Numbered from the stretch's first letter, positions 24,191 to 35,880 are shown. The stretch: 64,000 nt of DNA from Bostrychus sinensis (GCA_020698575.1 CM036255.1:22248501-22312500), one strand, 5' to 3'. Translations and numbers: made by a program. The notes: generated by a model from the letters alone, not told the origin.

Positions 24191-24241
24191 CCTCCTCCTC
24201 TTCCTCCTCCTCCTCCTCCTCCTCCTCCTCCTCCTCCTCCA
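24191..24241 (+). repeat. (CCT)n microsatellite
   Basis: About 51 bp of CCT units with one TTC interruption, a pure pyrimidine run. It makes Pro or Leu runs in short open frames; not coding. Confidence 0.97.
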
Positions 24242-24299
24242 GCATGGCCTTCCCCTGCCCTGGACTCTCCTGATCTCTTATCAGCCTCTGTGCCACTCC

Positions 24300-24562
24300 T
24301 CATTGATCCCTAATCAGTTACAGTAAAGGGGACGTTATATAAAGCCCCTCGGCCCCTCCCCCCTTATTAGTGGGGTGGCCCGCTTTCATCGATCATAAAT
24401 CAACGTCAGAGCCTCTATTGATCGTCAATCACCCCCGGTGACATTATCGACCACACAGCTGCCAAAGCTACGAGTCTGGCCTCAGCCTTCAGCCCTACAT
24501 AGCTGCCTGGATGGTGCATCGATTCCCCCGCAGATACAGTATCGAGGGTTGTGTATTGATAA
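24300..24562. promoter_or_regulatory. Candidate enhancer: cluster of ATCGAT/ATTGAT sites
   Basis: ATTGAT at 24302, 24417 and 24555; ATCGAT at 24388 and 24518; TATCGA at 24445 and 24540; plus GTCAATC and AAATCAA. These resemble CUX/ONECUT-type recognition sequences. The block lacks recognisable repeats. Function is inferred only. Confidence 0.3.
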
Positions 24563-25224
24563 TTCATTTATAGTGCTGTAATTTCATTTTCTTTGCTGTC
24601 CATACTGTTGTTACTGGAAGCCTCTGCGGCGGAAACCTAGTTAACGCACACACACACACATCTTTGTATTCTGTATAACCAGCGTGGCTCTCTCTGTCTT
24701 TGTCCAAATGTCATTTACAGTTAATGGATGCCTAAATGTTAAAAACCGTAGCCATCTTTATATCTTTCCAATCCCCGAACCTGGGAAATTCCACCGCGTA
24801 GGAGTCCAAGTGCCATTTAGTAAAAGCGTCGATAATCCATTTTTTTTTTTTCCCTGGGAGTTCAGACTGGCTGACAATACAGGGCTGTTTAGGATGCAGG
24901 GAGCAGTGTGAATTTCTGTAACCCTATGAATGTCAAGCAGTGCGGGCTGAGAAATGCCATGCGTGCTCAGCAAAACCTTACTATCATAAATAAAGTGAAA
25001 TAAGTTTGGGGGACCATTTTGGAGCAGTGTTACTGACTATAATATGGACTTAGTCTGCTGTCTTTGTAGGATCAAATAATGATCAATTAAAATTGGCACA
25101 ATATATGGCTAATTTATATTTACCAAGATGCTCAACGGCAAATACAATGTCAGTATCGCAAGAAACTTAATGTATTGCAATAATGTTATGGTCTTTCATC
25201 TGTATGTTATGACTCCACAAAGAA

Positions 25225-25990
25225 TCACGAGTTAGTCCTGATTCAGTCTTGGTTTAGAAGTGGTTTTGTCCTGGTTTAATAATGATATTTGTATTTATTT
25301 TATTTATTTATTATACTTTATTGATCCCCGTAGGGGAAATTCATTCTCTGCATTTGACCCATCCCTCAATGCAGTACCACATTTGTTTTTTTTACACCTT
25401 TCAAAATACCCAAGGTTAACTTACAAAATTTAATAAAGGATTTAAGACTTTGTTTAGATGTGGTTTAGTCCTGGTTTATTCCTGGATTAAATCTAGTTTT
25501 AACCTGGCTTAGTCCTGCTTTAGAACAGGTTTAGAACTTTTTTTTGTTCTGGTTTAGACCTTCTTTAGTCCTGGTTTAAATCTGATTTAGTCCTAGTTGA
25601 AGTCTGGTTTAATAGACCTGGTTTAGATCTGGTTTAGTCCTGGTTTAGACCTAGTTTAGATCTGGTTTAGTCCTGGTTTAGACCTAGTTTAGATCTGGCT
25701 TAGTCCTGGTTTGGTACTGGTATAGATCTTTATTTCCAAATTTATTCCTGGTTTAGACTTGGCTTGGTCCAGGTTAAATCCTGGTTTAGACCTAGTTTAG
25801 ACCTGGCTTAGTTCTGGTTTAGAATAGATTTAGATCCTGTATAAACCTTATTCAGTTCTAAATTTAGCCCAGGTTAGTCTTAGTTTGGTTCTGGGTTGGA
25901 CCTTCTTTAGTCCTGGTTTAGACCTGGTTTTGTTCTGTGTTAGACCTAGTTCAGTTTTAAGTAAGTTTTGATTTAGTGCCAGTTTTGATC
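25225..25990 (+). repeat. 'TGGTTTAG' degenerate minisatellite, interrupted
   Basis: Dozens of 11-13-bp units of the type tggtttagtcc / tggtttagacc / tagtttagatc, very diverged. About 25285-25400 is an inserted repeat fragment ('tttattgatccccgtagggg', 'ctctgcatttgacccatccc'). A small outlier cluster is at 31560-31640. Confidence 0.85.
25300..25392 (+). mobile_element. Teleost repeat fragment inserted in the minisatellite
   Basis: 'tttattgatccccgtagggg' and 'aaattcattctctgcatttg' match a common fish repeat end. The array resumes after it. Confidence 0.55.
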
Positions 25991-26429
25991 AGTGAGTCCA
26001 AAGCCTTGTATATATTAAATAAAATGTAACTTATGGTGCAGCATCCTTACCCTGATTAATAAATATCACCAATAATATTGTTATTGCAATTTGCAATATT
26101 GGATATTTTTCCAATACCGTGCATATGGGCCTATTTAAACTGCAGTACTGTAACTTGAACAGTGATATACTCTTGTTGTGATACCTTGTAGTGATATTTG
26201 CAGTAGTTCTTATGGATCGTGCTGAATTACCAGGCAGTGGTGTGTGTGATTCATCTCTATAGAAGGGAGGTTTCACGGGTCACTGGAGGCGAAGGCAGTG
26301 TTATAATACTCTGCTAACAGGGACCGAGCTGGACCAGTGTCTGCCCACACACACGGTGACACAGACAGTGGCAGCAAAAGTCATCCCCCACAGGCAGACT
26401 ACTGTTACTGCTCTGAAGTCTCCTCCACT

Positions 26430-27110
26430 ACCACAAGAGCTGGACAGACCAAAAGAGGAGAAAGACCTAGGACAAGATCGGACCCCGAGGCATATGACCG
26501 GTGGATATGAGATACTACATATGAGACTTGGGCCACTGTTTTCATAGATTTTCTGATAAAAAAAAAAAGGTTAGAAACAAACTAAATGCATGTATGTTTC
26601 ACAGCTTATTCTTGTTAGGGATTGTGAGTGAGTGGGAGGAGCCTAAAGCAGCTACTTTGGGCCTGAGGCAGTGTAAATCCTGGACACTGGTCATGTGGTC
26701 ACAGAACAGTCACTTGCATTGGCGATGTTTCCCCGCCTTTCAGCAAGGAGGTTGTGGGTTCAATCTCTCTGAGTAGAGTCTGCTACCACTACTGCAAGAG
26801 CTCAAACAAAACAAAACAAACTGCGCAGAGACACAATAGGACCGTGAGGCATTTGTCTGGTATATATGATATATTTGAGATTTACTGTTTTAGAATGGGT
26901 CATAAGGTTCTCTTATAAAAAAAAGTATAGCAACAAAGTTAATTCATTCATATTTGACAGCTCCCATCTACCTTGAGTCTGAGGTGGGTAAGTGTCATGG
27001 TTTATACAAAAATAGCAACTAACCGTAGAATAACTAACTTGCATTGGTTTCCCTCCCTCTTGGAAAGGAGGTTGTGGGTTTGATCCCCCTGGGTGCAGTG
27101 TGCATGTCCT
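26430..27110 (+). repeat. Diverged local duplication of about 340 bp
   Basis: Unit 1 (about 26430-26775) and unit 2 (about 26780-27110) share, in order, 'ccactac...caagagct', 'gaccccgaggcatatgaccg' versus 'gaccgtgaggcatttgtctg', 'actgtttt', an A-run, 'cttgcattgg' and 'aaggaggttgtgggtt'. Many indels, so it is old. Confidence 0.6.
26700..26778 (+). mobile_element. SINE fragment (family A)
   Basis: 'gcattggcgatgtttccccg', then 'aaggaggttgtgggttcaat'. It is the first copy of a unit repeated at about 27040 as part of the local duplication. Confidence 0.55.
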
Positions 27111-27278
27111 CCCTATTTAACTGTGGGGTCTCTTCAGGTACTACAGCTTTCTTCCATGATCCAAAAGACATGCTTTTGTTGGGAGATTTGCCTCTAGTAG
27201 GTGAATGTGAGAGTGCGTGGTTGTCTTTGTGTCAGCCCAGTGACTAACTGGCCATTGTCCAGAGTGTACTCCACATAA
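27035..27278 (+). mobile_element. SINE (family A), 3' two thirds
   Basis: B-box-like 'gttgtgggtttgatccccct', 'caaaagacatgcttttgttg', 'gtaggtgaatgtgagagtgc' and 'cagcccagtgactaactggc'. The copy directly before 27283. Confidence 0.65.
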
Positions 27279-27282
27279 CAGC

Positions 27283-27640
27283 ACAGTGGCAGAGTGGTTA
27301 GCACTGTAGCCCCTCAATAATAAGGAGCTCGACCTTTTTCTCCAGGTGCTCTGGTTTCCATTATCAACCTAAAACATGCACAGTAGGCTTCAGCTAGGTT
27401 CTCCTCACCAGGATCCTGGCTCAAAATCTGGAGAAGGGTCCCTGGGCACTGCACAATGGTCGCTCACTGATCCTTACAGGCTGCCCCAGTGACACTGAAG
27501 GATGAGTCAAATGTACAGAAGTAATGCAAAGAACTAATTATTCTACGGGACCAGTAACAGTACACCTTTCTATGCTTAAGGTTGCTGGGATAGGTTCGAG
27601 CCACCTATAACCCCTCAATGGGAGTCAGCAGAAGATGAAA
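27283..27640 (+). mobile_element. SINE (family A) with intact A-box-like head
   Basis: It begins 'agcacagtggcagagtggtt' then 'agcactgtagcccctcaata', an A-box-like tRNA head. 'tccaggtgctctggtttcca' follows, and the tail 'ggttgctgggataggttcga' is at 27580-27600. The middle is rearranged. Confidence 0.65.
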
Positions 27641-28409
27641 TAATAATTTAACTTTTCACCGTGTCAAAAAACTAAATTAACTTTTACAGGTTTTCACATA
27701 TCACATTGGTATCACAATATTTAAAAAATATTATTGCATAAAAAATATACTGTGCAGCTCAACTACTTACCCACCAGAGATGACTGAAAAGCGGGATGTC
27801 AACAGTGCATATCTTGTCAGTCCGCATCCCCTACACTTGGCTGTATGACTATTGATCTTAAGCCTAGACGTTCCCATAGAGGAATCCCGTTCAGACTCCA
27901 GATGATATTATGGATTACGGGAAAGGCACGTGAGGGAAGAGCTTTGGATGTGAGCGGTGGGGGCCCTGATCGATTAGCTACTGCACACTTAACAAGAGTA
28001 ATGTTATGTAGGGAGTGTGTGACATGCTAATCCATCTCTCACTCTCTGTCTGAGGCTTGATCTGTCCGTCTGTCGGTCTGTCTACTTATCTATCTATCTT
28101 GCTGCTTGTCTCTTCATGCACCACTGGGCAGATACCGATCCCAGACCACATCCAGACAAATAAACAAAGCTGATGGATGAGACGAGCGCCATGTGTGTCT
28201 GCCACTGTTAGTCTATAGCAGATTACTGTACAATTGACCAAAGACATATGCTGGGAATGGAAAACGATATGTGTGATTCAGAGAGAACAAACTACTTGAT
28301 TGTTAGAAAAGTCTCTGAAATTAAATCCATGTGAGCAAACACAATGATACAGGAAACAATACCTAAAATATGTATCTAGTTTGTCTTTTAATACTTACTG
28401 TGACATTAT

Positions 28410-28590
28410 GTACCTCCACCAAGTCCATACATGTCCACCCTGAGTTCAGATCCACACCAAAATTATTGTTTGTTTGTTTTTTTACTGACCCCTTGTGGCT
28501 GGAGTAAAAGTAAAAATTAAAAGTAATAATTTCTTTCTTGGCCTATTAATATAACTTTTCCTGAAAGATTTACCAAAATCCGACCATTAC
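28410..28590 (+). mobile_element. Related teleost repeat fragment
   Basis: 'tacctccaccaagtccatac', 'cagatccacaccaaaattat', 'tttcttggcctattaatata', 'gatttaccaaaatccgacca', in the order of the family at 17100. Confidence 0.45.
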
Positions 28591-28734
28591 TACTTGAATC
28601 ATCATCAACAAAAGCAAAAACGTGTTAAATATTATATTTAAAGAAACGTTTCTCCATACATTCACAGTCTTGCAACCATTAATTAACCATTAATAAAGTA
28701 TTTTGATAATGAAATAAAAAGGATAATTGAGTTA

Positions 28735-28980
28735 GGTGAGTTACCCACTAACCAGAAGGTTGGTGGTTTGAGTTTCCCTCTGACCATGTGCATACTGTCA
28801 TTGTGTCCCTGGGCAAGACACTTCACCCACTTTAACTTGCCCACTCCATTCACAGCACGAGGCTGGTTGTGACAGGAAGGGCATCTGGAGTAAAAAAAAA
28901 AAGTCCTAAACTAATGTGATTAATTTGCTGTGGTGACCCTGTAAAGGAGAAACTGAGAAAAAAAAATGAAAAAGGAAGAA
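28735..28980 (+). mobile_element. tRNA-like SINE (family B) with LINE-type tail
   Basis: Same order as 10205-10450: 'ggtggtttgagtttccctct', 'gtccctgggcaagacacttc', 'tgacaggaagggcatctgga', then 'tttgctgtggtgaccctgta' and 'gagaaactgaga'. The A box at the left end is weak. Confidence 0.7.
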
Positions 28981-29379
28981 TAAAAAACATAACATAATAA
29001 GTATAATAAGTAACTCACCATGTTCTATTAATAAACTGTGAGAAATCTCATAACAACACATGCCACAAGAAAATACTGAAACGCCACCTTATTGAGTTAG
29101 TTGCAGTGCAATTAAAGACACAATCCCTTACTGGGTGCATAAAGTCAGTAACTTCTTTCACACATGCATTGGTGCAGTGCCTAATGTTAAAAAAAAAAAA
29201 AAAAAAAAAAACATTACAAGTCAATGTTAAATAGAGAAAACCATTATTTCCAGAAATGTGCCATATGTTTGCATAGACATTAAATAAGCATAACGATTTC
29301 TGGTGATGAAAACATATTTATGTAAGTACCGACGAGATGAATCTACTCTTAGTGTAAGTGCACATTGCGTGTCTCCTGC

Positions 29380-29945
29380 CAAACAGGTGGTGGCTTCCAG
29401 CTGCCCGCCAACTCCTGCGAGACAAGCTCCAAGGTCCCAGTTAGCGGTTCAAGGAGAGCGCTTTTTAGCCTAATCAGCTTCTTCCACTGCCATTCCTGAC
29501 ACTCATGTTGCCATAGTGAGCAAACAGCAGCATCAAATCCAGGGGTGTGAGAGTAGCCTTTCGCATCAGCGCACGCCAGCTCTAATGAGGACTCCTATGC
29601 GTAGATTACACTAACATTTACACAAGCAGACAGGGCTCGCCGCATTCGGTCCAAATGGCTGACTGGAGTGTCGCTGGTTACTGTAGACTGCAGTGGTTGT
29701 GGCACATGTTTCTAATGCTGAAGCCGCACGGGCCGCTCCGCTCTGCCAACATCATGGCCGCCGAACAACACCAGCTCTTTCTCTGTAGCAGGGGCTTCTT
29801 TACACAGCTGGCCAACGCTGCAGTTACACAGAGCCACAGTGCGGTCGGCCCCAAATTGGGTGAGTTGGAGGACGAGATTGAAAACACTATTTGTAGATTT
29901 GCGGATTTCGAAATAACATCCCAGCTAAGAAAATACCACAATGTG
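29380..29945. promoter_or_regulatory. Repeat-poor block, possible conserved noncoding element
   Basis: About 560 bp of balanced composition between AT-rich flanks, open on both strands in short frames (29655-29948 + and 29941-29678 -), neither with a known domain. More like conserved noncoding DNA than an exon. Confidence 0.22.
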
Positions 29946-30129
29946 TAACAGGCAAAGGAACACTCATAGGATTTACAGGCGGCAAGACAAAACTAATCAC
30001 TTTCAACTTTATTCAGATGTCATTAATTCACTAATCTAAGTAAGAAGCAGATAAAACAATACATAAAAATACTTTACTATGCATTTTTAACTAACTGAAT
30101 TATATATGGAGGTGTTTCAACTCCAAAAT

Positions 30130-30205
30130 ATTCTCCTTTTCAGGGTTACCACAGCACCTCCTTTGGCAATCCTCTTATATGGGCTTTGGGCTGTCACAAA
30201 GAGCA
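30130..30205 (-). mobile_element. SINE tail fragment (family B), reverse
   Basis: 'ttttcagggttaccacagca', then 'tatatgggctttgggctgtc'. Confidence 0.4.
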
Positions 30206-31204
30206 GGGACATAATATACCTACTCAAGCATTGAATAGGACAAAAGTAGGACAAATTTTAGGGCTAATTAGGATTAAACCTTTGCTACACCAAGTCTGGG
30301 GTATACAATAGCGCTACCTCCACACAATATTAGCTTATAATAAATAAAGTAAATGTACACATTGAATACCATAAGCCAATCATTCCCAAAGTCAAGAGAG
30401 CCCCTTTAAATTTCCAAAAATCCCACAGAGACCCCCAACAATAAAACTTCACACTATTCATGACTATTGTTTTTCTCCATGAATTTCTATAAAAATGTAA
30501 ATGGAGAGTTTTAGTTCTAGTATAGCTCCTGGTGATACTGTCATAATAATTATTCAAAGATATTGTTTAGCCCAAGTAACCGCTTACTGTATAAGGAAAA
30601 CTGTCGTTTGAAGGAAAACTGTCCTTTCAAACATTTCATTTTATTCAAAACAGCACTACCACTTGAATACAGATTTTGGATTCTCTACCCACCTCCTACT
30701 GGGACAACCGCCTGTCACTTAAACTATGGGTGAAATCCTCTCCCCTCTCTGTCACTGGCCGGTCCTCTTTTTGTCCCGTATCTGTCGCTGCATCTCTTCT
30801 CTCTCCTCTGAGCGGTCAGTCCGTTTATCGGGCCGTGTCATTGAGCCGTGTGTTGTAGTCGCTGTCAGCAGAACGTTCGCCTGGCGCACCGTCTTCATTT
30901 CTATGCTGAAGGATGCGAGGCCGGCGTGGCAGTTGTGAGAAGCTATCGACTGGGATCCGTCAAAGCCCTCCCTGTAGAGCTGATTCCTCTCTGCTCTGCG
31001 GCCATTCGGTGCCTGTCTGACTGGGAGATGGCAGCACATGCAGAGCAATATGCTGCTGTAGTGTTCAGTCACATGTGATGTATGTCCAGCATGCATTTAA
31101 CTTAATACTGCTACTAAACACCTTCATATCTGGCATGTCTCAAGAGTTAGAGTTGCCTTAGAGTTGATGTTATTCACCTGACCATAAAAGAAAGTAATGG
31201 GTAC

Positions 31205-31265
31205 CTTGGCTCTGAATGCCCTTCCGCAACCCTGCATTTATCCAGGCTTTGGACTGGCGCATGGT
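31205..31265 (-). mobile_element. SINE body fragment (family B), reverse
   Basis: 'ctgaatgcccttccgcaacc', then 'tatccaggctttggactggc'. Confidence 0.45.
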
Positions 31266-31454
31266 ATGGTTAATGGTTGGTTATTTTTGGTGGCTGCAAC
31301 CATCAATTTCTATTTATCGTCTTCATTGCCAGCTCCATCTTGCAAGTACTACATGTGGCAATTTGGATCAACTGAGAAAAAAAGCCTGCTGGCCAATAAA
31401 AAATGGTCCATGCATTTGGTCTCGGGCCATAGTTTGGACTCTATTGGCTATTTC

Positions 31455-31530
31455 AATGGTTCTCAAACTGTGGTATGGGTACCACTGGTGGTACGTAGGT
31501 TTCTTCTAGAAGTACTCAGGAGTCTTTTAC
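31455..31530 (+). mobile_element. hAT-like terminal fragment
   Basis: 'caatggttctcaaactgtgg' and 'gtaccactggtggtacgtag' correspond to a hAT-type terminus; a reverse copy is at 40215-40278 ('ccaccagtagtacctgtccc', 'cagtttgaaaaccactgcct'). Confidence 0.5.
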
Positions 31531-33139
31531 AGTTGAAGTTCTGATTTTCATTTAGAGACTTAGAGTTTGATTCCTGTTATGGGGTTAGTATTGATCCTGG
31601 TTCTAGTTTAGACCTGGTTTAGTCCTTTTTTAGACCTTTTTAGCCAAGATTTATGCTAATTTTTTTTAATTTTGGTTTAATGATGGTGCTCCTTGATAGC
31701 CAAATGTCTTTTGAGGTGGTACTTGATGTCAAAAGTTCAGAATCAAAAGAATCAACGGACTACTGTCTATGATACTATATACTAAACTATAGTTTTAAGA
31801 CTTTTTCCAAGTCTTGCATTTTGACCTGATTCGAAAAAAAGTAGTGTGATCCTTAAACTGAGCTGTTTTTAACTCTAGGATTTGATGTTTGTTGTCTATG
31901 TTTATGTTGTATTTTGCACAGATAGGTTCACATCACAGATATAGAAGCTGCATGGATATAATTTGAAAAGATTTGTGTTCATATGGTCATGAAAAAAGCT
32001 AAATCAGATGCCGGTTACATCTAAGCGTAGTCTAATGTTTCCTTATCTAGTTGGTGCATCTTATTCTGGTTGAGTCCTTTTGCTGCAGCTTTGCCTCTGT
32101 TCTCTGCTCTTTCCCAGAAGAGTCAGGCTGCTCCTCTCACAGACAGGTCACGCCGGCTGATGGGGATCAGACAGTTGTTGATCCAATTAGAGATCCCCTC
32201 AAGCTGCTGCACAGTACAGCACAATCCATATAAAATATTGTTTTTTTTTCCTCCCTGCCTTCCTCCCTCCTTTTGCTCTTGCAGTAAAGCGTACTGAGCA
32301 ATCCAATTGATTTTGCAGAAAGCTCTGGCTCATAACTTGAACCAAAGTTGTCATTGAGAACTGGAAAGCCTCTTTTTACTGGAGATTTCAGAGTGCCAGA
32401 TTTTGGTACAAGTGCTTGGGACTCCTCCTTGTGTTCACTCCAGTCTGGGCTGCTCACTGACAGAACAAACTGGGGCCAACCCGGTTTGACTCCCTTCTGG
32501 TTTGTGAGAGGCCTCTTTTGTAAATGTCTTGATAGTAAAAAGCTGTTCCACTGAGTTGGAAAAAAAGAGCCCCTTTGCCCTCTTCTGTTGTAGCTATGGG
32601 GGACATTCCAGTATGATTTGTACCAAACAGATGTACAGCCCAAGTGGAAATGGTGAATGAAGATAGTATGTAGTGCTGACACTAGTGTAGTTTAATACAT
32701 GGAGATGATTTACATTCATGGATCAAGATGTTATTTAGCCTTGTGAGACCATTCATAGCACGCAAGTTTCCCTTTTGTCCTCAGCTGAAAGGAAGAAATA
32801 CTGTAGACCGGTTGCCCATTTGGTTATTATTCAGCACACACAAAGGGCTGATTCCCCGCAGATGTTGTAGTGGAAACAAAATGTGTAATTACAACAGCAC
32901 TGATAGTAACACTTAAACAAGTTTAAATGGGTGTTGTAATTGCAGTATCTTTTGTAAAGTACACCTGCCTGTACTCAATAGTGCTTTTTGCTAGTTGGTA
33001 ATGTGTCTATTAATGCACATAAAGCCATGACTGTCTGTTGATTGCCACTGTAATTAATGGACCAAAGAATCATTTGTCAATGAAGGATTTTCTGCAGCAA
33101 GAAATGGCTCCAGAAAATGTATCTTTTATTTATAGGGGT

Positions 33140-33398
33140 GCATGGAGGCGGGGACAAGCAAAGATGTTGTGGGTTCAGTGCTCTGGGCTGCATGTTCTCT
33201 CTGACTTTCTGTGGGTACTCAGGTTACTCCTCTCACCGTCCAACAACATGCATGTGTTAGGACAGTTGGTGACTCTAAATTGCCCAGTGAATGGCTGTCT
33301 GTCTGTGTAAGTCAGCCCTGTGACTAACTGACCATTTTGTCACTGTACCCCACCTTAGGCCCATATGGGATAATCTCCATCTCCAAGTTATGTTACAT
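33140..33398 (+). mobile_element. SINE (family A)
   Basis: 'agatgttgtgggttcagtgc', 'acatgcatgtgttaggacag', 'tggtgactctaaattgccca', 'gccctgtgactaactgacca'. The head is degraded. Confidence 0.65.
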
Positions 33399-33464
33399 AA
33401 GCAATTCATCAGTTTTCTGGATACCACTTGCTTTTAAAGCTGCTGTATAATGTTCTTTTCTGGA

Positions 33465-33645
33465 TTTTTTTGTTTGGACACCTTTGCATATTTCACACTT
33501 TTATAACTTAAAATAATGTATATGTATGGAACATACATATACATTATATATACAAACATCTTCTTTTCGGGAGCTGTTACTTTGACTTTGCAGAGAACAC
33601 TTGGATTAAGTGTCTGTTGCCCCCTGCTGGCAACAGCAGAGGCTG
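33465..33645 (+). repeat. Interspersed repeat carrying a CTCF-like core
   Basis: 'tataacttaaaataatgtat' and 'tgttgccccctgctggcaac' recur in reverse order and strand at 56040-56165. The element is unnamed to me. The core CCAGCAGGGGGCA lies on the minus strand. Confidence 0.55.
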
Positions 33646-33792
33646 GACAGAACATAAAATGATTATTTAGCACGGCTATTATCAACATGACGATAACAGA
33701 GAGATAAATGAGCTGACTGCTTTGTAGTGTTGTAGTGATGGCAATTTAAAACAGAACTCAGTTACAGTTTTGGCATCCATGTGATGGTTAAA

Positions 33793-33831
33793 TGAATTGT
33801 TTTGGGCTAAAATTTAGCCCAAAACAATTCA
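33793..33831. repeat. Perfect hairpin 1 (19-bp arms, 1-nt spacer)
   Basis: TGAATTGTTTTGGGCTAAA, one A, then its exact reverse complement. It lies 5 bp before a second perfect hairpin. The loop is too tight for a normal pre-miRNA. Confidence 0.95.
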
Positions 33832-33836
33832 CACGG

Positions 33837-33871
33837 AGGACGCTTCATTTAGTCGCTAAATGAAGCGTCCT
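33837..33871. repeat. Perfect hairpin 2 (16-bp arms, TCG loop)
   Basis: AGGACGCTTCATTTAG, TCG, then the exact reverse complement CTAAATGAAGCGTCCT. Adjacent to hairpin 1. Confidence 0.95.
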
Positions 33872-35804
33872 GTATCTTCCCCTGATGTCTCTGGGCCGAA
33901 ACTGACACTTGCAAGGATGAGCGTCTCCGACGCATCTCAGTCACAGAAGTCTCAGGTCTTGCGAGAAAGTAGCACATCACAATTAACTAAACAACCAGCT
34001 AGTGATGGCTAGCGGCCAAATGGCAGGAAAAACTTTGTACAGATATTTACAATAATGCTTTACTCCAAAATGTAGAGGGAGTTCTATAGAGCAAAAAAAG
34101 CCAAAACAGTGAAGAAACAAGCAGAGTTACTGAGTTCCACTTTAAGTGCTGAAATTATCAGAAAACGTCCCGTGACAGTGTAGGGAACGCACAGGAGCAC
34201 TTCCTGGTTTGACGTGTCTACACAGAGCAGTGAGACAGAGTGATTAAGCTCTTAAGGAAAGAGACTCCGGCAGCACACAGGATTACTCAAACATGCGGGA
34301 GTGAACAAAATACTATTCCAGTTATGTTTTTGAGATGGAAACAGCATTGTAACATGATTGAAAGTTAAAAAAAATATTGTCAGTGACTCCTACTCTGAGT
34401 GTGTTTTCACTTCTACAGGCAGGTCTGCACAATGTGTTACTCTTGAAGTCATGAAGTTAAAATAACTATAACTGAGAACTATTTATGCAATGTCATGTTT
34501 TGAACTTAGTTCACCTTTCACCTGTGTGGATTTATGCTTCCCAGTCCATGCTATATCAGTTTATTGGTTTATTAATTTCTTCATGCTGTGGCGTATGATA
34601 CAGTTGAAGTTGCTGAAGTTGTGACCTCTGAGCAGCCATTAGTGTGAACTCCCAGTGAACTAGTCCTAGGCTTTTATCCACTGTACCTTCGTGCTGCGGT
34701 CCACCCTCATTAGCATGTTTACCAGTTCCTACGGCAACCCTGGTAAAAGCCAATTAGGAGTTCCCATACACCTTGTTAGCAGCAGTTGTTGACCCCTGAC
34801 TAATAATACTTGTGTTTTTTTTTTTGTGTGTTTTTTTCCCATGATGTTGGATCATTAAAGAAAAACCATGTATGTCCAACTAGATTTTAGAGCTCATGTG
34901 AAATTTGTTTTGCGACCTGGAGTTGCAGCATCAGCAGGCCACAGCACACATTCCCTGGCCTAGTTTAGCCGGTGTGACGACAGCGTGTGGCAAAAGGTCC
35001 TTTAAGGTTTGGCTGCAGTTTCTATTGTGCGTTCTCTGAGCCTTAGCATTAGCAGGGTGGAGAGAGCAGTGCGAACAGTTGTGGGTGGGTTGTGCCGCTC
35101 TAAGGCTTGTTGCTTTTGGGCTGCAGTCCTTTACAAATTGGCCGGCTTGCAGTGGGAACCGGGGAGATGTAGTGGCTTGGGGAACGCCAGCGTGCTCCAT
35201 GTCAGATTCTCCAAATTTGTCTGATGGCTAATTATCTCCCCCAGTGCCAGAGCAGAGGTTCGGAAGAGCTTTGGTTGTTTTTCTGTTTTTTTTTTCTTGA
35301 GTCAAGCCTGAAAAGTTTCATCCGATACCATCCCCGGCGGTCATTTTTATATTCCTCCTTATGGTGGAAAATACAAGTTTATTAGGTGTAATATTAAATT
35401 CACACTGCTCCAGTAAAGGTTTGGTGACCACCCTTGTTAATAATGATACCAGTGGGGATGTGTTCAGTCGCTGGGTCAAAAGGAAATGGACTTTTGGGTG
35501 TGAAGTGTGGTACACCATCATCAAAGGTGGCTCATGGGAAACAACCCACAACCTTCTTGTTTTTTATGTAAAATCTGTGTTTTGAGCTTGCATTGTATTG
35601 AAATGGGAGTAAAAAATGGCAGGGTTGTTAGCATGGGTTTAATCCTCGGGCTGACTTAAAATTCATGAGTCCCCAGTGGGATGGTCGTGCTTTTGCAGTG
35701 GCAGGCGCTAAACTATGGATCACTGAGTTTGAGTTGCGCCCCAGAGACACAGACCTGCCCCTGTTCAAAGACAAACTTAAGACAAACTTAAGAACTATTT
35801 ATGC

Positions 35805-35880
35805 AAACTGGCATAGATTTTAGATGCCCTTCCTGTTGCTACCCATTTATTCAGGCTTGGGACCAGCACTTGTGACTGTT
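35805..35880 (-). mobile_element. SINE body fragment (family B), reverse
   Basis: 'ggcatagattttagatgccc', then 'tattcaggcttgggaccagc'. Confidence 0.55.

Noticed and set aside
24065..24326. Proline-rich and leucine-rich open frames
   Set aside because: They come from reading a (CCT)n microsatellite in two frames.
27283..27320. tRNA-like heads as real tRNA genes
   Set aside because: Only A- and B-box-like sequence is present, without a full cloverleaf; they belong to SINE copies.
29655..29948. Overlapping open frames on both strands
   Set aside because: Stop-poor balanced composition explains both; neither resembles a known protein.
32167..32682. 171-codon open frame on the minus strand
   Set aside because: No recognisable domain, no repeat-derived protein similarity and no splice context; likely chance.
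33793..33871. Hairpins as microRNA precursors
   Set aside because: Loops of 1 and 3 nt and perfect 16-19-bp stems do not fit Drosha/Dicer substrates.
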